In this document: positions 57,701 through 58,374 of the stretch, piece by piece
Layout: every line of letters begins with the position of its first letter
How positions within the stretch are numbered: the stretch's first letter is position 1
Origin: Azorinus chamasolen
Taxonomy: Eukaryota; Mollusca; Bivalvia; Cardiida; Solecurtidae
DNA: 64,000 bases
Direction of reading: 5' to 3'
Assembly: GCA_963576725.1 (NCBI GenBank)
Contig: OY755236.1
Coordinates: 66,265,379 to 66,329,378 of the forward strand
Translations under genes and position numbers: made by a program
The notes under the pieces: generated by a model
What the model was told of the DNA's origin: nothing
Databases searched by the model: none
Seen by the model: only the letters and a program-made list of their open reading frames with translations

Positions 57701-58055
57701 TAGATCCTAAAGTGACATCAAGAGAGTTGGCATCTGATCTGGATCCAAATTTCTTTACAAAACTATCCATGTGCTACCTGTCAAAAACAACCGTATTTTG
57801 TCTGCTAAAATGCAGATACTGACTAGAAGCTGTCTAAACTGTTTGTGAATTCAATTCCACCAATTGATTGGCAAGATGGTCAACTTGGTGACAGTATGAG
57901 CATAATGATTCTAATAGACACTTACACACTCAGTGGAGTCAATTGAGGGTTGGCAGAACTGGACATGTTAGCAAGTTCCCATCCTGTGGGTGAAGGTGAC
58001 TGTAGGAGGCCCTTGACCTTTTCAAGGTCACCCTGCTCACAGGCTCTGCATAGAT
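458..58055 (-). CDS. Lrrk: Leucine-rich repeat kinase (ROCO family, LRRK1-like), 24 exons, incomplete at both ends
   Basis: This is a large cytosolic GTPase-kinase. Joining 24 exons gives about 2,072 codons with every junction in phase. Domains in window residues: ankyrin repeats about 1-330, LRRs about 400-835, ROC GTPase about 858-1070 (P-loop GSFNIGKTS, switch II WDFAGQ, G4 THLD), COR about 1073-1590, kinase about 1605-1910 (GRGAFG, VAVKV, YRDLKADN, ADYGISR, APEI), then beta-propeller strands. LRRK proteins act as dimers; the kinase phosphorylates Rab GTPases in vertebrates (family knowledge). No ARM region is visible and the ANK-LRR linker resembles LRRK1; the activation segment GFGGT..F.APEI resembles insect Lrrk. 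The start codon and 3' end lie outside the identified exons. The domain order makes the identification secure; LRRK1 versus LRRK2 orthology needs a tree. Confidence 0.95.
709..870. mobile_element. piggyBac-like MITE (family B), truncated, abutting exon 24
   Basis: TTAA then CCCTTTACCTGATAGAG, hairpin AGATGGCTCCTGTAAGAGCTA, then the typical tail CTACAGTTCTGACATGGCCAA. Cut off by the Helitron-like element starting at 886. Its left end lies about 20 bases from the exon 24 acceptor. Confidence 0.75.
886..1169 (+). mobile_element. Short Helitron-like element
   Basis: Starts CAAGAGCTGAGTTCGGCGCC and ends in a weak hairpin around GCTCGAC...ACGAGGT. It is related to the 191-bp element at 47953. No tandem core. 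Intron between exons 23 and 24. Confidence 0.5.
1667..1758 (-). CDS. Lrrk: Lrrk exon 23: beta-propeller blade
   Basis: Acceptor ATTTTCAG, donor GTGAGT, 92 nt, phase 2 end. It encodes ILALCALRDKIWCLTMDSNL then CVYE, the strand-turn-strand pattern 'I.AL...D.IW' of WD40-like blades. Confidence 0.87.
1915..2156. mobile_element. piggyBac-like MITE (family B), full length
   Basis: TTAA then CCCTTTACTCCATAAATAC. The core reads CAGATGGCTCCTATAGGAGC with pairing arms GCAAACAGAGTAGACC, then CTGCCATGGCC, ATTAATATTCATG-like motifs and AAAGGA. About 240 bp. Confidence 0.82.
2780..2999. mobile_element. piggyBac-like MITE (family A), copy 2
   Basis: Right end AATGGG followed by TTAA; left end CCATTCCCTCATATTGACG. 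The core palindrome has TTCCTATAGGAGCAAATGC. Confidence 0.85.
3709..3815 (-). CDS. Lrrk: Lrrk exon 22: beta-propeller strand
   Basis: Acceptor TTTTTTTAG, donor GTAAAC. Encodes SVDETQLWVASQNGADFFVE and a short tail. The LWVAS.(D/N)G pattern marks a propeller blade. Phase fits exons 21 and 23 exactly. Little else identifies it beyond context. Confidence 0.88.
3936..4222. repeat. 24-bp minisatellite, about 12 copies
   Basis: Unit TTCCAAACTGTTTACATAG plus ATTGG. The period is a multiple of three, so both strands stay open (QTVYIDWF on one strand, CKQFGTNL on the other). Intron between exons 21 and 22; not judged coding. Confidence 0.92.
4639..4837 (-). CDS. Lrrk: Lrrk exon 21: end of kinase, start of propeller linker
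   Basis: Acceptor TTTTTCTAG, donor GTATCA, phase 1 end. Reads YPSHMLDLMTLCWNQEAQYR then PSAAQV, the conserved CW..xxxRP close of the kinase fold (helices H and I). The tail SSPQFCHLSDTVVLETDSTV resembles insect Lrrk at the kinase-WD40 border. Confidence 0.95.
5061..5336. mobile_element. piggyBac-like MITE (family B)
   Basis: TTAA both sides, CCCTTCACATCATTAATATT to GGAGCAAAGGG. The ATTCATGTAAGAAATAATGAC segment is duplicated inside. Confidence 0.82.
5464..5682. mobile_element. piggyBac-like MITE (family B)
   Basis: TTAA both sides, CCCTTTACTCCATGAAAATT to GGAGTAAAGTG. The second arm of the hairpin is deleted. Confidence 0.8.
5732..5950. mobile_element. piggyBac-like MITE (family A), copy 3
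   Basis: TTAA on both sides. CCCATTCCTCCATAGGC at the left; right end GGAAAGGG. Inserted in the opposite orientation to the copy at 2780. Confidence 0.85.
6307..6429 (-). CDS. Lrrk: Lrrk exon 20: kinase C-lobe
   Basis: Forty-one codons, acceptor TATTTCAG, donor GTTAGT. VDIFSMGMFMFEVLTCRQPL carries the DxxSxG helix F motif. It continues the reading YTEK|VDIFS from exon 19 in phase 0. Confidence 0.96.
6748..6958. mobile_element. piggyBac-like MITE (family B)
   Basis: TTAA left, TTAC right. The core GACTCCTGTAGAAGCCATC is a decayed hairpin. Confidence 0.78.
7070..8130. other. Intron stretch without recognisable repeat or exon
   Basis: AT-rich, low-copy looking DNA in the intron between exons 19 and 20. 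Short open readings on both strands have no domain signs and no good splice sites in phase. I see nothing functional here. Confidence 0.4.
8437..8642. mobile_element. Pogo-like hairpin MITE (family D), copy 1
   Basis: Begins CAGTAAAACCCTTC after TA. The core hairpin reads GTCATGCAGAAAGCACCTAT / AGGAGCTTTCTGCATGA and is flanked by GGTGGCTGCTTAA and its inverse. The right end is eroded. Confidence 0.75.
8802..10513 (+). mobile_element. Helentron/HINE-like element copy 1, with satellite core
   Basis: Begins CAAGAGATGTTTGTGAAAC with TATACCCCCC just inside, and ends in a hairpin TATACCCCC...GGGGGGTATAAT, so the start and end share a subterminal inverted repeat. The core is about ten units of roughly 147 bp with TGACCTTGACCTTTGACC. 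A (CCGA)n microsatellite (10415-10469) precedes the terminal hairpin. No coding capacity. This architecture (subterminal repeats, satellite, microsatellite, 3' hairpin) is that of Helentron-associated elements known in insects and bivalves. A near copy lies at 43338. Confidence 0.75.
10726..10977 (-). CDS. Lrrk: Lrrk exon 19: kinase catalytic and activation loops
   Basis: Eighty-four codons. Acceptor TTAATTGAAG (AAG rather than CAG), donor GTATGT. Contains ALDYLHGRYIIYRDLKADN (Tyr replaces the His of HRD, as in LRRK2), KLADYGISR (DYG in place of DFG, the LRRK hallmark), GFGGTPPFIAPEI (activation segment and APE), then YTEK. All catalytic residues are present, so an active kinase is expected. 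Confidence 0.97.
11190..11355. mobile_element. Pogo-like hairpin MITE (family D), copy 2
   Basis: Left end CAGTAAAACCCCTCTAAACC after TA; right end CCGGTTTAGAGGGG. The central hairpin half is deleted. A related, more diverged copy lies at about 11017-11170. Confidence 0.7.
11712..13986 (+). mobile_element. HINE-like element with 157-bp satellite, split by a nested insertion
   Basis: Starts CAAGAGCACCGCGAGACGG with TTTACGCCCGAAGG inside, and ends CCCTTCGGGCGTATAAA, the inverse of that inner motif. It contains five nearly identical 157-bp units (near 11752, 11909, 12066, 12223 and 13769) and a GACG microsatellite near 13930. Unit 4 is separated from the last by a second element (12352-13739). 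Near-identity of units suggests recent amplification. Confidence 0.75.
12352..13739 (+). mobile_element. Nested Helitron-like element with about 170-bp satellite
   Basis: Starts CAAGAGGGCCATGAGGCCC and ends with a hairpin (AGCTCACC...GGTGAGCT) followed by CTAA then T. The surrounding 157-bp units show the empty site: GTTGAAAAA joins TAAAGGAGGAG. Insertion is therefore exactly between A and T with no duplication (or, equally well, with an AA duplication). Five internal units carry 'ACCAAATATCAAAGGTCTAG'. A GACG/GACA microsatellite precedes the terminal hairpin. Confidence 0.75.
14029..14268 (-). CDS. Lrrk: Lrrk exon 18: kinase N-lobe helix C and hinge
   Basis: Eighty codons, phase 0. Acceptor TTTTACAG, donor GTACAG. 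RQEVSILQTVEHPHIVPLLG holds the helix-C glutamate and the HPHIV strand. It is followed by LALLLALAPKGSLSKIL, the hinge and helix D. The donor lies about 40 bases from the 3' end of a tandem-repeat mobile element (11712-13986). Confidence 0.96.
14371..14757 (-). pseudogene. mariner-like transposase relic
   Basis: On the minus strand the text reads INHLPYSHDLSPCEF, then RRLFICFRDWVKRLHNCVL, matching the HPPYSPDLAPCDF and WVKRWEKC parts of mariner transposases, with several stops and frameshifts. The plus-strand end ACGAGGGTTTTGCAAAAAG resembles a mariner terminal repeat and follows TA. It lies in the intron between exons 17 and 18. Confidence 0.65.
14758..14860 (-). mobile_element. (TTA)n-tailed retroelement 3' end (tentative)
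   Basis: A (TAA)n tract followed by CGACTTTATTTTAAG on the plus strand; read on the minus strand this ends AAATAAAGTCG(TTA)n, as non-LTR element tails often do. It abuts the mariner relic. No protein was recognised. Confidence 0.3.
15121..15262. mobile_element. 142-bp pogo-like MITE
   Basis: Ends CAGTTAAATCTCATTATGTC and, inverted, CAGTTGACTCTCATTATC, flanked by TA duplications (15119-15120, 15263-15264). Confidence 0.75.
15448..15654 (-). other. Unassigned open reading next to a minisatellite
   Basis: Minus-strand reading from GVSWYIKDFFDTSEPVIQVT through VEEFYNKKCPSKGW, with a stop after GYLE. I do not recognise it. It lies between kinase exons 17 and 18 but has no counterpart in LRRK kinases, and those exons already join in phase without it. 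Its upstream end abuts a MITE (15653-15776), beyond which a 37-bp minisatellite repeats a derivative of its first codons. It may be a relic of another mobile element or a gene fragment. Confidence 0.25.
15653..15776. mobile_element. piggyBac-like MITE (family B), short copy at minisatellite edge
   Basis: ATAA then CCCTTTTCCTATTC, hairpin CAGACAACTCCTATAGGAAC, right end GGAAAGGG then TTAA. It separates the open reading at 15448 from the 37-bp minisatellite. Confidence 0.7.
15776..16146. repeat. 37-bp minisatellite, about 10 copies
   Basis: Unit contains TTTGATTTACCAACTCACAC and CAGCTTGTTTCTAAGCC; copies are almost identical. A diverged unit occurs at 15629-15651 on the other side of a MITE, within the unassigned reading. 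Confidence 0.93.
17024..17092 (-). CDS. Lrrk: Lrrk exon 17: kinase catalytic lysine
   Basis: A short 23-codon exon, acceptor CTTTTCAG, donor GTATGT. Reads GEHAVFDVAVKVLYDPSNKD. The Lys of VAVKV is the ATP-anchoring lysine of strand beta-3 (Lys1906 in human LRRK2). Confidence 0.95.
17440..17578. mobile_element. piggyBac-like MITE (family A), half copy
   Basis: Only the right half is present (GCAAATGCTCTATTTATC to GAGGGAATGGG, then TTAA). It is joined at the left to half of another hairpin (CCACTCTTTAGAATCATCTC), a recombinant junction between two palindromic families. Confidence 0.7.
18116..18335. mobile_element. piggyBac-like MITE (family A), copy 5
   Basis: TTAA on both sides; CCCATTACCTCATAGGC to ATGAGGGAAAGTG. 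It shares its left TTAA with the right end of a family B MITE, so two MITEs sit back to back on one target site. Confidence 0.85.
18405..18515 (-). CDS. Lrrk: Lrrk exon 16: kinase glycine-rich loop
   Basis: Thirty-seven codons after an intron of about 7.6 kb. Acceptor TTTTCACAG, donor GTATGC. It reads VFQDLDESVVVTSDSLVIG and ESLGRGAFGTVSAGELRR. GRGAFGTV is the nucleotide-binding glycine loop of protein kinases. Phase 0 on both sides. Confidence 0.95.
18640..19250 (+). repeat. Degenerate satellite of about 150-bp units
   Basis: Three to four units share 'AAAGGGCCATAA', 'TTGCAGG..TGCATTTC' and 'TTTCTGAGATAT.ACT'. Open readings across it are by-products of the repeat. Intron between exons 15 and 16. 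Confidence 0.5.
19482..19940 (-). pseudogene. mariner-family transposase, 3' relic
   Basis: Read on the minus strand the segment gives FLKSEKVTVLPHPLYSPDL, then FPKLKKFLSG, a stop, and finally STYRDAFRKWIHRLKICIS followed by a tail ending in a stop. These are the C-terminal motifs of Tc1/mariner (DDD34D) transposases; the Asp of SPDL would be the last catalytic acid. Several frameshifts and one internal stop show decay. The outer terminal repeat (ACAAGGGTTGTTCGATATG) is at 19482. The 5' part is missing; the foldback element starts where it stops. Confidence 0.8.
19945..21530 (+). repeat. Left inverted arm of the foldback element
   Basis: Four tandem units start near 20006, 20365, 20717 and 21070. 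They share the phrases GTCCTCAGAACACA, TTTTATT.AACGGTTTCCAT, AAGTAAAGCAGAGACATATA and TTAATGAGGAAGTA. The inner part beyond 21410 is arm sequence without a repeat unit (for example GCTTATTTGCATATAA). Confidence 0.85.
21647..21697. repeat. (GA)n microsatellite
   Basis: About 20 GA repeats preceded by GATTGAGAGATTGAGAGA and followed by a run of G. It marks the left boundary of the GC-rich relic. Confidence 0.95.
21700..23349 (-). pseudogene. GC-rich gag-like relic inside the foldback element
   Basis: This stretch is visibly richer in G+C than its surroundings. On the minus strand it has long but broken readings: a Ser/Arg/His-rich part (for example SRRSWSS, SHHSHRRSRSYHYSS) near 22.4-22.6 kb, and an intact stretch IIPPSVCPRPLNPIHRG to SVKKVNLPNLIKSRE at 22.1-21.7 kb. 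The basic Ser/Arg-rich composition recalls retroelement gag proteins. I found no reverse transcriptase, integrase or zinc knuckle. Family unknown; it could be the decayed coding core of the 5.5-kb element or a separate insertion. Confidence 0.3.
23885..25435 (-). repeat. Right inverted arm of the foldback element
   Basis: Inverted copy of the left arm, again with about four units. The outermost right unit is shorter (a gap of roughly 80 bp near 25095). Units have drifted relative to the left arm but remain clearly alignable by eye. Confidence 0.85.
25490..25790. repeat. Degenerate short tandem repeat
   Basis: About eight diverged copies of a 35-45 bp unit around ATCAATTGCCATTGGTTGTA. Just outside the right end of the foldback element. 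Confidence 0.55.
26164..27207 (-). CDS. Lrrk: Lrrk exon 15: COR-B, single 1.04-kb exon
   Basis: An uninterrupted 348-codon exon, phase 0 at both ends, acceptor TTTTTTCAG, donor GTAAGT. It opens ILLKRKGVNGSP and soon gives LYLLTYFPSGFWPRLITRIL, the conserved COR-B strand and helix (LRRK1: FVPVGFWQRFIARML). Later segments are LVNFGNVIMQVKEV, VEHIDSLLQDWFPEL and PCPMC, then a spaced C..C...C..H cluster before FLHVAPDA at the kinase boundary. The CPxC matches LRRK1 'PCPVC'. Donor phase and content make this secure. Confidence 0.97.
27298..27516. mobile_element. piggyBac-like MITE (family A), copy 6
   Basis: TTAA both sides. The core has the perfect 20-bp palindrome TTTGCTCCTATAGGAGCAAA, and the arms GTGATAAATAGAG pair beyond it. 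Confidence 0.9.
27807..28026. mobile_element. piggyBac-like MITE (family A), copy 7
   Basis: TTAA both sides; opposite orientation to the copy at 27298, 300 bp away. Between them lies a related element (about 27525-27740) with centre CCTCTAGGAGCTC. Confidence 0.88.
28124..29062 (+). mobile_element. HINE-like element with about 160-bp satellite
   Basis: The 5' part contains AATACCCCCAC; the 3' end is the hairpin GCCCCCACTTC...GAAGTGGGGGTATAAT. About five units share 'CATCCTCTCATCACCCT' and 'AAGTAACTAAGGGGAATA'. A short GGAC-rich stretch precedes the hairpin. It sits in the intron between exons 14 and 15. Confidence 0.7.
29347..29522 (-). CDS. Lrrk: Lrrk exon 14: COR, middle
   Basis: Acceptor TTGTTCAG, donor GTATGT, phase 0 end. 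Contains LLNKFEVAVQFDNDHLLLPS and LLPTDEKLDPTGMRE. 'LxKFE.A....D..LLPSLLP' is a COR signature shared with LRRK1 and LRRK2. Confidence 0.95.
29580..29785. mobile_element. Pogo-like hairpin MITE (family D), copy 3
   Basis: Left CAGAAAAACCCATCTAAACC, right GTTTAGAGGGTTTTACTG, TA on both sides. The hairpin centre is AAAGCTCCTCTAGGAGCTTT. Confidence 0.8.
30303..30425 (-). CDS. Lrrk: Lrrk exon 13: COR-A
   Basis: Acceptor TATTTAG, donor GTAGGT. It encodes VLCHFKETALRDQYFLDPQW followed by LCDQLATVISVQEV. Compare LRRK1 '..YFLDPIWLSECL': the strand plus DPxWL motif is a strong COR signature. Phase 1 at the end. Confidence 0.95.
30568..30772. mobile_element. Pogo-like hairpin MITE (family D), copy 4
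   Basis: The cleanest copy: CAGTGAAACCCCGCTAATGC at the left and TAGCGGGGTTTTACTG at the right, TA duplicated. The whole 205 bp is close to a single palindrome with centre AAGCTCCTATAGGAG. Confidence 0.85.
31033..31480 (+). mobile_element. HINE-like element, truncated
   Basis: Opens CTAGAAGTATCACTAAAGG, close to the start of the element at 28124, with AATACCCCTGC. Two units share 'CAAAATGACAAAAAATACTC'. No terminal hairpin was found at the right, so the 3' limit is approximate. Confidence 0.55.
31611..31855. mobile_element. piggyBac-like MITE (family B)
   Basis: ACCCTTTACCTGTTC to GGAAAGAG then TTAA; core AGACTGCTCCTCTAGGAGCC. Intron between exons 12 and 13. Confidence 0.8.
32690..32874. 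mobile_element. PIF/Harbinger-like MITE
   Basis: 185 bp with inverted ends GGGCTGTTCCATTTAAATG, flanked by TTA on both sides (32687-32689, 32875-32877). A TTA/TAA duplication and GG-starting ends fit PIF/Harbinger. Confidence 0.72.
33295..33392 (-). CDS. Lrrk: Lrrk exon 12: COR-A
   Basis: A 98-nt exon, acceptor TGTTTTAG, donor GTAATG. Encodes LTVMNEMTKTDCNVNFRNKE and DLYQATRFLHENG, a winged-helix segment of COR-A. It joins to GVLCHF in exon 13, the usual ROCO pattern of a helix, Gly, then a strand. Confidence 0.92.
33471..33565. repeat. 95-bp near-perfect palindrome
   Basis: TTTCTCCACCAAACCATATG pairs with CATATGGTTTGGTGGAGAAA; the loop is near TCTCGAAGAGACGATTC. Related palindromes are at 46290-46390 and 49034-49131, and half of one at 17395-17450. 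Confidence 0.85.
33677..34330 (+). mobile_element. HINE-like element with AGGTCA-type satellite
   Basis: Begins CAAGAGCCCCGTGTGTCGG with TATACACCCGAAGT, followed by about four units of roughly 150 bp. Each carries 'AAGGTCAC.GTGACCTTGACC' or a variant, and 'CATCTACTAGCCATGACCAA'. The right end is diffuse and no terminal hairpin was seen. Confidence 0.55.
34420..34552 (-). CDS. Lrrk: Lrrk exon 11: ROC-COR junction
   Basis: Acceptor TTCTTTAG, donor GTAAGC. Reads RRSEKMLGHKVPKKYMKLQE followed by a charged helix ending VLDANNYL. The KVPKxYxxLQ pattern is the usual start of the COR domain. Split codons at both ends join cleanly to exons 10 and 12. Confidence 0.93.
34726..36028. mobile_element. 1.30-kb pogo-like non-autonomous element
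   Basis: Starts CAGTCAAACTTGTCTTATG and ends GACAGTTTTGACTG, with TA on each side. 'GTCACATAAGACAGG' occurs near both ends in the same orientation. An inner hairpin family (GGATCC.GATGAGACGCCGAG) sits at 35360-35430. No transposase was found. Intron between exons 10 and 11. Confidence 0.7.
36152..36462. repeat. 34-bp minisatellite, about 9 copies
   Basis: Unit contains AGTCATATAGCCAGTTAACC and TCACAAGTAAGAAG. End units are more diverged than middle ones. Intron between exons 10 and 11. Confidence 0.93.
37264..37525 (-). CDS. Lrrk: Lrrk exon 10: ROC G4 motif and C-terminal half
   Basis: Acceptor TATCACAG, donor GTAGGC, phase 1 end. The exon opens AQTPGAPVIIVGTHLDEIK; THLD is the LRRK form of the guanine-specifying G4 motif. 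The rest covers the last ROC helices (LNIDRLKMLIHERVFSLNHP). At the position aligned with Arg1441 of human LRRK2 the residue is Gln (NIQ-AQTPGAP against NIKARASSSP). Confidence 0.95.
37840..38335 (+). mobile_element. HINE-like element, 3' part
   Basis: About two and a half units of the family seen at 31033 ('CAAAATGACAAAAAAAACAC', 'CTGCA.T.GCC'), then a GGAC-rich tract and the terminal hairpin ACCCCTCAGACAAG...CGAGGGTATAAA. The 5' start is missing or diverged. Confidence 0.6.
38560..38780. mobile_element. piggyBac-like MITE (family A), copy 8
   Basis: TTAA both sides, CCGTTCCTCCATAAATATG to GAGGGAATGGG. The core GAGCATTTACTCCATAGG has lost part of the palindrome centre. Confidence 0.87.
38982..39201. 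mobile_element. piggyBac-like MITE (family B), intact
   Basis: TTAA both sides, 220 bp, CCCTTTCCCTCAAATAAAC to CAGGGAAAGGG. The core hairpin has the perfect centre GGCTCCTATAGGAGCC. It ends about 60 bp before the exon 9 donor. Confidence 0.88.
39263..39385 (-). CDS. Lrrk: Lrrk exon 9: ROC, beta strand after switch II
   Basis: Forty-one codons, phase 0 at both ends. KEYYATHQYFLSPRSLFLVV follows DFAGQ of exon 8 as in other LRRKs, and the exon ends RQWLVNIQ. The acceptor and first 25-30 bases are tandemly repeated upstream (39386 to about 39475). Only the copy nearest the exon body gives an open frame; the middle copy would insert Lys-Glu-stop. Confidence 0.94.
39386..39475 (-). repeat. Tandem copies of the exon 9 acceptor
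   Basis: Two extra copies of a 40-bp unit that spans the intron end (TTTTGTTATTTCAG) and the exon start (AAAGAATACTATGCCACACA). Position 39426 marks a second usable AG. Confidence 0.9.
39690..40055 (+). repeat. Tandem units of about 130 bp
   Basis: Three diverged copies of 'AATACAATCCCAAGCTAGG', 'TCTTCATA.AAGCTT.TAAA' and 'AAGTTTGGTCAAAATC'. This resembles the satellite cores of the HINE-like elements, but no ends are recognisable. Confidence 0.55.
40887..42150. mobile_element. 1.26-kb pogo-like non-autonomous element
   Basis: Ends CAGTCTAATCACGATACTAC and its inverse (GTAGTATCGCGATTAGACTG), flanked by TA on both sides. CAGT-type ends with a TA target duplication are typical of the pogo/Tigger branch of Tc1/mariner. 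Subterminal zones repeat 'CTACGAAAAACAC'-like motifs in both orientations. No transposase is readable. Intron between exons 8 and 9. Confidence 0.75.
42543..42648. repeat. About 105-bp palindrome, distant relative of the one at 55241
   Basis: GGTTATAAAACATTTTGC and CTGAGATCATTCTTAAG on the left; CTTGAGAACGATCTCAG and GTTTTATAACCATGG on the right. It shares the 'TTCTCAAG ... CTCAGACT' arms with the 55241 palindrome. Confidence 0.75.
42718..42870 (-). CDS. Lrrk: Lrrk exon 8: ROC switch I and switch II
   Basis: Fifty-one codons containing PLSTVGIDIGHLQL (switch I region) and VNFRTWDFAGQ, whose DFAG is the G3 motif of switch II. Two acceptors are possible. The ATTGCAG acceptor after 42870 keeps the frame from exon 7. 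A CAG 22 bases upstream, with a better pyrimidine tract, would break the frame unless exon 7 ended differently. Donor GTGTGT. Confidence 0.9.
43338..45003 (+). mobile_element. Helentron/HINE-like element copy 2
   Basis: Same start (CAAGAGATGTTTGTAAAAC), same satellite family, same terminal hairpin and same orientation as the copy at 8802, with a shorter (CCGA)n tract. The flanks differ, which shows dispersal rather than segmental duplication. About ten units. The first and last units match those of copy 1 best, so unit order is largely conserved. Confidence 0.75.
45283..45394 (-). CDS. Lrrk: Lrrk exon 7: ROC GTPase, P-loop
   Basis: Acceptor TTGCAG; one base completes a Glu codon. The exon reads MNLMIVGSFNIGKTSLLEQL. 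GSFNIGKTS fits the G1/P-loop pattern GxxxxGK(S/T) that holds the nucleotide phosphates. I chose the GTCAGT donor because it keeps phase 0 into exon 8; a GT seven bases earlier would not. Confidence 0.93.
45700..45963. mobile_element. piggyBac-like MITE (family B)
   Basis: TTAA both sides. The second arm keeps CTGGGTCTACTTTGTTTGC. A short (ATAAC)n tract lies inside. Confidence 0.8.
46199..46505. mobile_element. MITE with CAGTGCTCCCTC ends carrying a nested hairpin
   Basis: Inverted ends CAGTGCTCCCTCTTGTAAT and ATTGTAGGGAGGGAGCACTG, left flank TA. The interior holds a 100-bp palindrome (46290-46390) of the family also seen at 33471 and 49034. Confidence 0.65.
46924..47069 (-). CDS. Lrrk: Lrrk exon 6: last LRR and LRR-ROC linker
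   Basis: Acceptor ATATAG, donor GTAAGTT, ending in phase 2. The opening LPLSLGLLESLQRIEVE closes the LRR array. The helical stretch that follows (GPIQDIIKGAADRAQDITGF) corresponds to the linker before the ROC GTPase domain in LRRK proteins. Confidence 0.92.
47953..48143 (+). mobile_element. Short Helitron-like element with CTAA end
   Basis: Starts CAAGAGCACCGCAAGCGGG with inner CGCTCGTCTGT, and ends AGCTCGTG...ACAGATGAGCTAA. The start and end share the subterminal inverted repeat GCTC(G/A)TCTGT. A minimal member of the same structural group as the larger satellite-bearing elements. Confidence 0.6.
48291..48480. repeat. Hairpin arm of a family B MITE amplified four times
   Basis: The arm GCAAACAGAGCAGACCCTG plus CAGCTCCTACAGGA is repeated in tandem four times (unit 38-41 bp), followed by a single opposite arm. 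The array lies within a family B MITE that starts near 48160. Confidence 0.85.
48760..48927 (-). CDS. Lrrk: Lrrk exon 5: LRR
   Basis: Fifty-six codons in phase 0, donor GTGAGT, acceptor TTTTTTACAAG (a less usual AAG end). It encodes YPNLISLSVDMNNLMSLPEE and then LRIFSLKKNSNLKE, two LRRs. The reading joins exactly to exon 6 (LPLSLGLLESLQ), completing a repeat. Confidence 0.92.
49034..49131. repeat. 98-bp palindrome of the same family
   Basis: TTTCTCCATCAAGCCTTATG against AGGGTTTGGTGGAGATA, inner TGACCATTCTTTAGAA / TTCTATAGATTGGTCA. Intron between exons 4 and 5. Confidence 0.8.
49190..49406. mobile_element. piggyBac-like MITE (family A), copy 9
   Basis: TTAA both sides. Centre GCTCCTATAGGAGC intact. 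It lies about 60 bp from the hairpin at 49034. Confidence 0.9.
50517..50750. mobile_element. piggyBac-like MITE (family B)
   Basis: TTAA both sides, CCTTTTCCCTGTTCC to GAAGGAAAGGG. Hairpin core partly lost. Intron between exons 4 and 5. Confidence 0.82.
51127..51307 (-). CDS. Lrrk: Lrrk exon 4: LRR
   Basis: Acceptor CTTTTCAG, donor GTAAGT; one base completes the codon begun in exon 3. Contains the repeat LESLETLDLSWNKLTSLVLL. It continues the LRR array of exon 3 and ends in phase 0. Confidence 0.93.
52696..54506 (-). CDS. Lrrk: Lrrk exon 3: ankyrin repeats, linker and first LRR block
   Basis: The largest exon: 1,811 nt, about 604 codons, with no intron. In order it holds ankyrin repeats (NQTALHIACITGSLPIAK; DGKTPLYLACENGNDSLVEY), an acidic Ser/Thr-rich linker (about exon residues 105-165), two further ankyrin repeats (ENGHHNIVSLLAQRGADLH), a pre-LRR segment with VRWQNLKVL comparable to LRRK1, then LRRs with LxxLxLxxNxL spacing (IDVSYNNLMMIP, LNASNNHISEFP, LSIQNNKLKTVP, LDVSHNKLESLP). 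An acidic insert rich in Asp, Glu and Ser interrupts the LRRs near exon residues 470-525. The acceptor is TTTTCCAG and the donor GTAAGT; the exon ends in phase 2. Domain content and continuity make this very secure. Confidence 0.97.
54548..54676. mobile_element. piggyBac-like MITE (family B), minimal 129-bp copy
   Basis: TTAA both sides and almost nothing but ends plus hairpin (AGATGGCTCCTATAGGAGCT). It begins 41 bp upstream of exon 3. Other family B copies or pieces: near 4373, 8725, 10519, 16228, 16780, 17667, 17880, 19258, 30447, 36955, 37100, 37554, 45055, 47215, 47720, 50935, 54915, 55800, 56275, 56883, 58777, 61912 and 62620. Confidence 0.85.
55036..55235. mobile_element. Pogo-like hairpin MITE (family D), copy 5
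   Basis: Left CAGTAAAACTTCTAAACC after TA; right end eroded (TAGAGCGGTTTTACAGTA). The central hairpin has diverged. Confidence 0.75.
55241..55427. repeat. 187-bp near-perfect palindrome
   Basis: ATCTGGGTCCATGCTTATAA pairs with TTATAAGCATGGACCCAGAT at the far end, and pairing continues inward through AAAGCTTTTAGTTGAGTCTG. The left arm has an extra tandem copy of CTCAAGCTTTTGATTGGTCA. Centre GAGCCAAAGGCTC. Confidence 0.9.
56726..56858 (-). CDS. Lrrk: Lrrk exon 2: ankyrin repeats
   Basis: Acceptor TATTTACAG and donor GTAATAC. It encodes AAEKGHTEIMSELLKTV followed by LHKAVEGGHLEIVKLLLQ, two ankyrin repeats. It ends on a complete codon (phase 0). A piggyBac-like MITE hairpin (about 56.88-57.15 kb) lies directly upstream in the intron, starting about 20 bases from the acceptor. 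Confidence 0.92.
57218..57431. mobile_element. piggyBac-like MITE (family A), copy 10
   Basis: CCCATTCCCTCATATTGACG to GAGGTAATGGG; TTAA intact on the right, GTAA on the left. Intron between exons 1 and 2. Confidence 0.87.
57926..58055 (-). CDS. Lrrk: Lrrk exon 1 of window: ankyrin repeat
   Basis: Begins after a TTTTAG acceptor with two bases of a split codon, so at least one exon lies upstream. It reads LCRACEQGDLEKVKGLLQ, a typical ankyrin helix pair, and ends TPLSV at a GTAAGT donor. The split Val codon is completed by exon 2, giving the canonical ankyrin string TPLSVAAEKGH. The open reading, splice sites and seamless junction support it. No initiator methionine is present. Confidence 0.85.
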
Positions 58056-58211
58056 CTAAAACAGAAATATTTGACATTGTTCTTACTCATGGCAAATCAA
58101 ATCAACCTTTCATTTCATATACATGTATATCTATGCTTTTGCAAACAGGGCAGGTTCAGCTCAGAAGCTCTTGCTGGAGCTGTCTGATCAGGGTCTGCTC
58201 AGTTTGCTTAA

Positions 58212-58374
58212 CCCATTCTCTCATATTGACGCCTCTGCAAAAGTCACTTTATGAAACCATTGTGATCAATAGAGCATTTGCTCCTATAGGAGCAAATGCT
58301 CTATTGATTCTCTTGTTAATTCGGTGGATTAATTCAAAGAGGTTGAATCTATAAATAGCCTATGAAGTAATGGG
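58212..58374. mobile_element. piggyBac-like MITE (family A), copy 11
   Basis: TTAA both sides, with an internal deletion after the core palindrome (GCTCCTATAGGAGC). Upstream of the first exon seen. Confidence 0.85.

Noticed and set aside
57950..58354. Plus-strand 134-codon reading
   Set aside because: Its first part is the antisense of Lrrk exon 1 and the rest crosses two MITEs.
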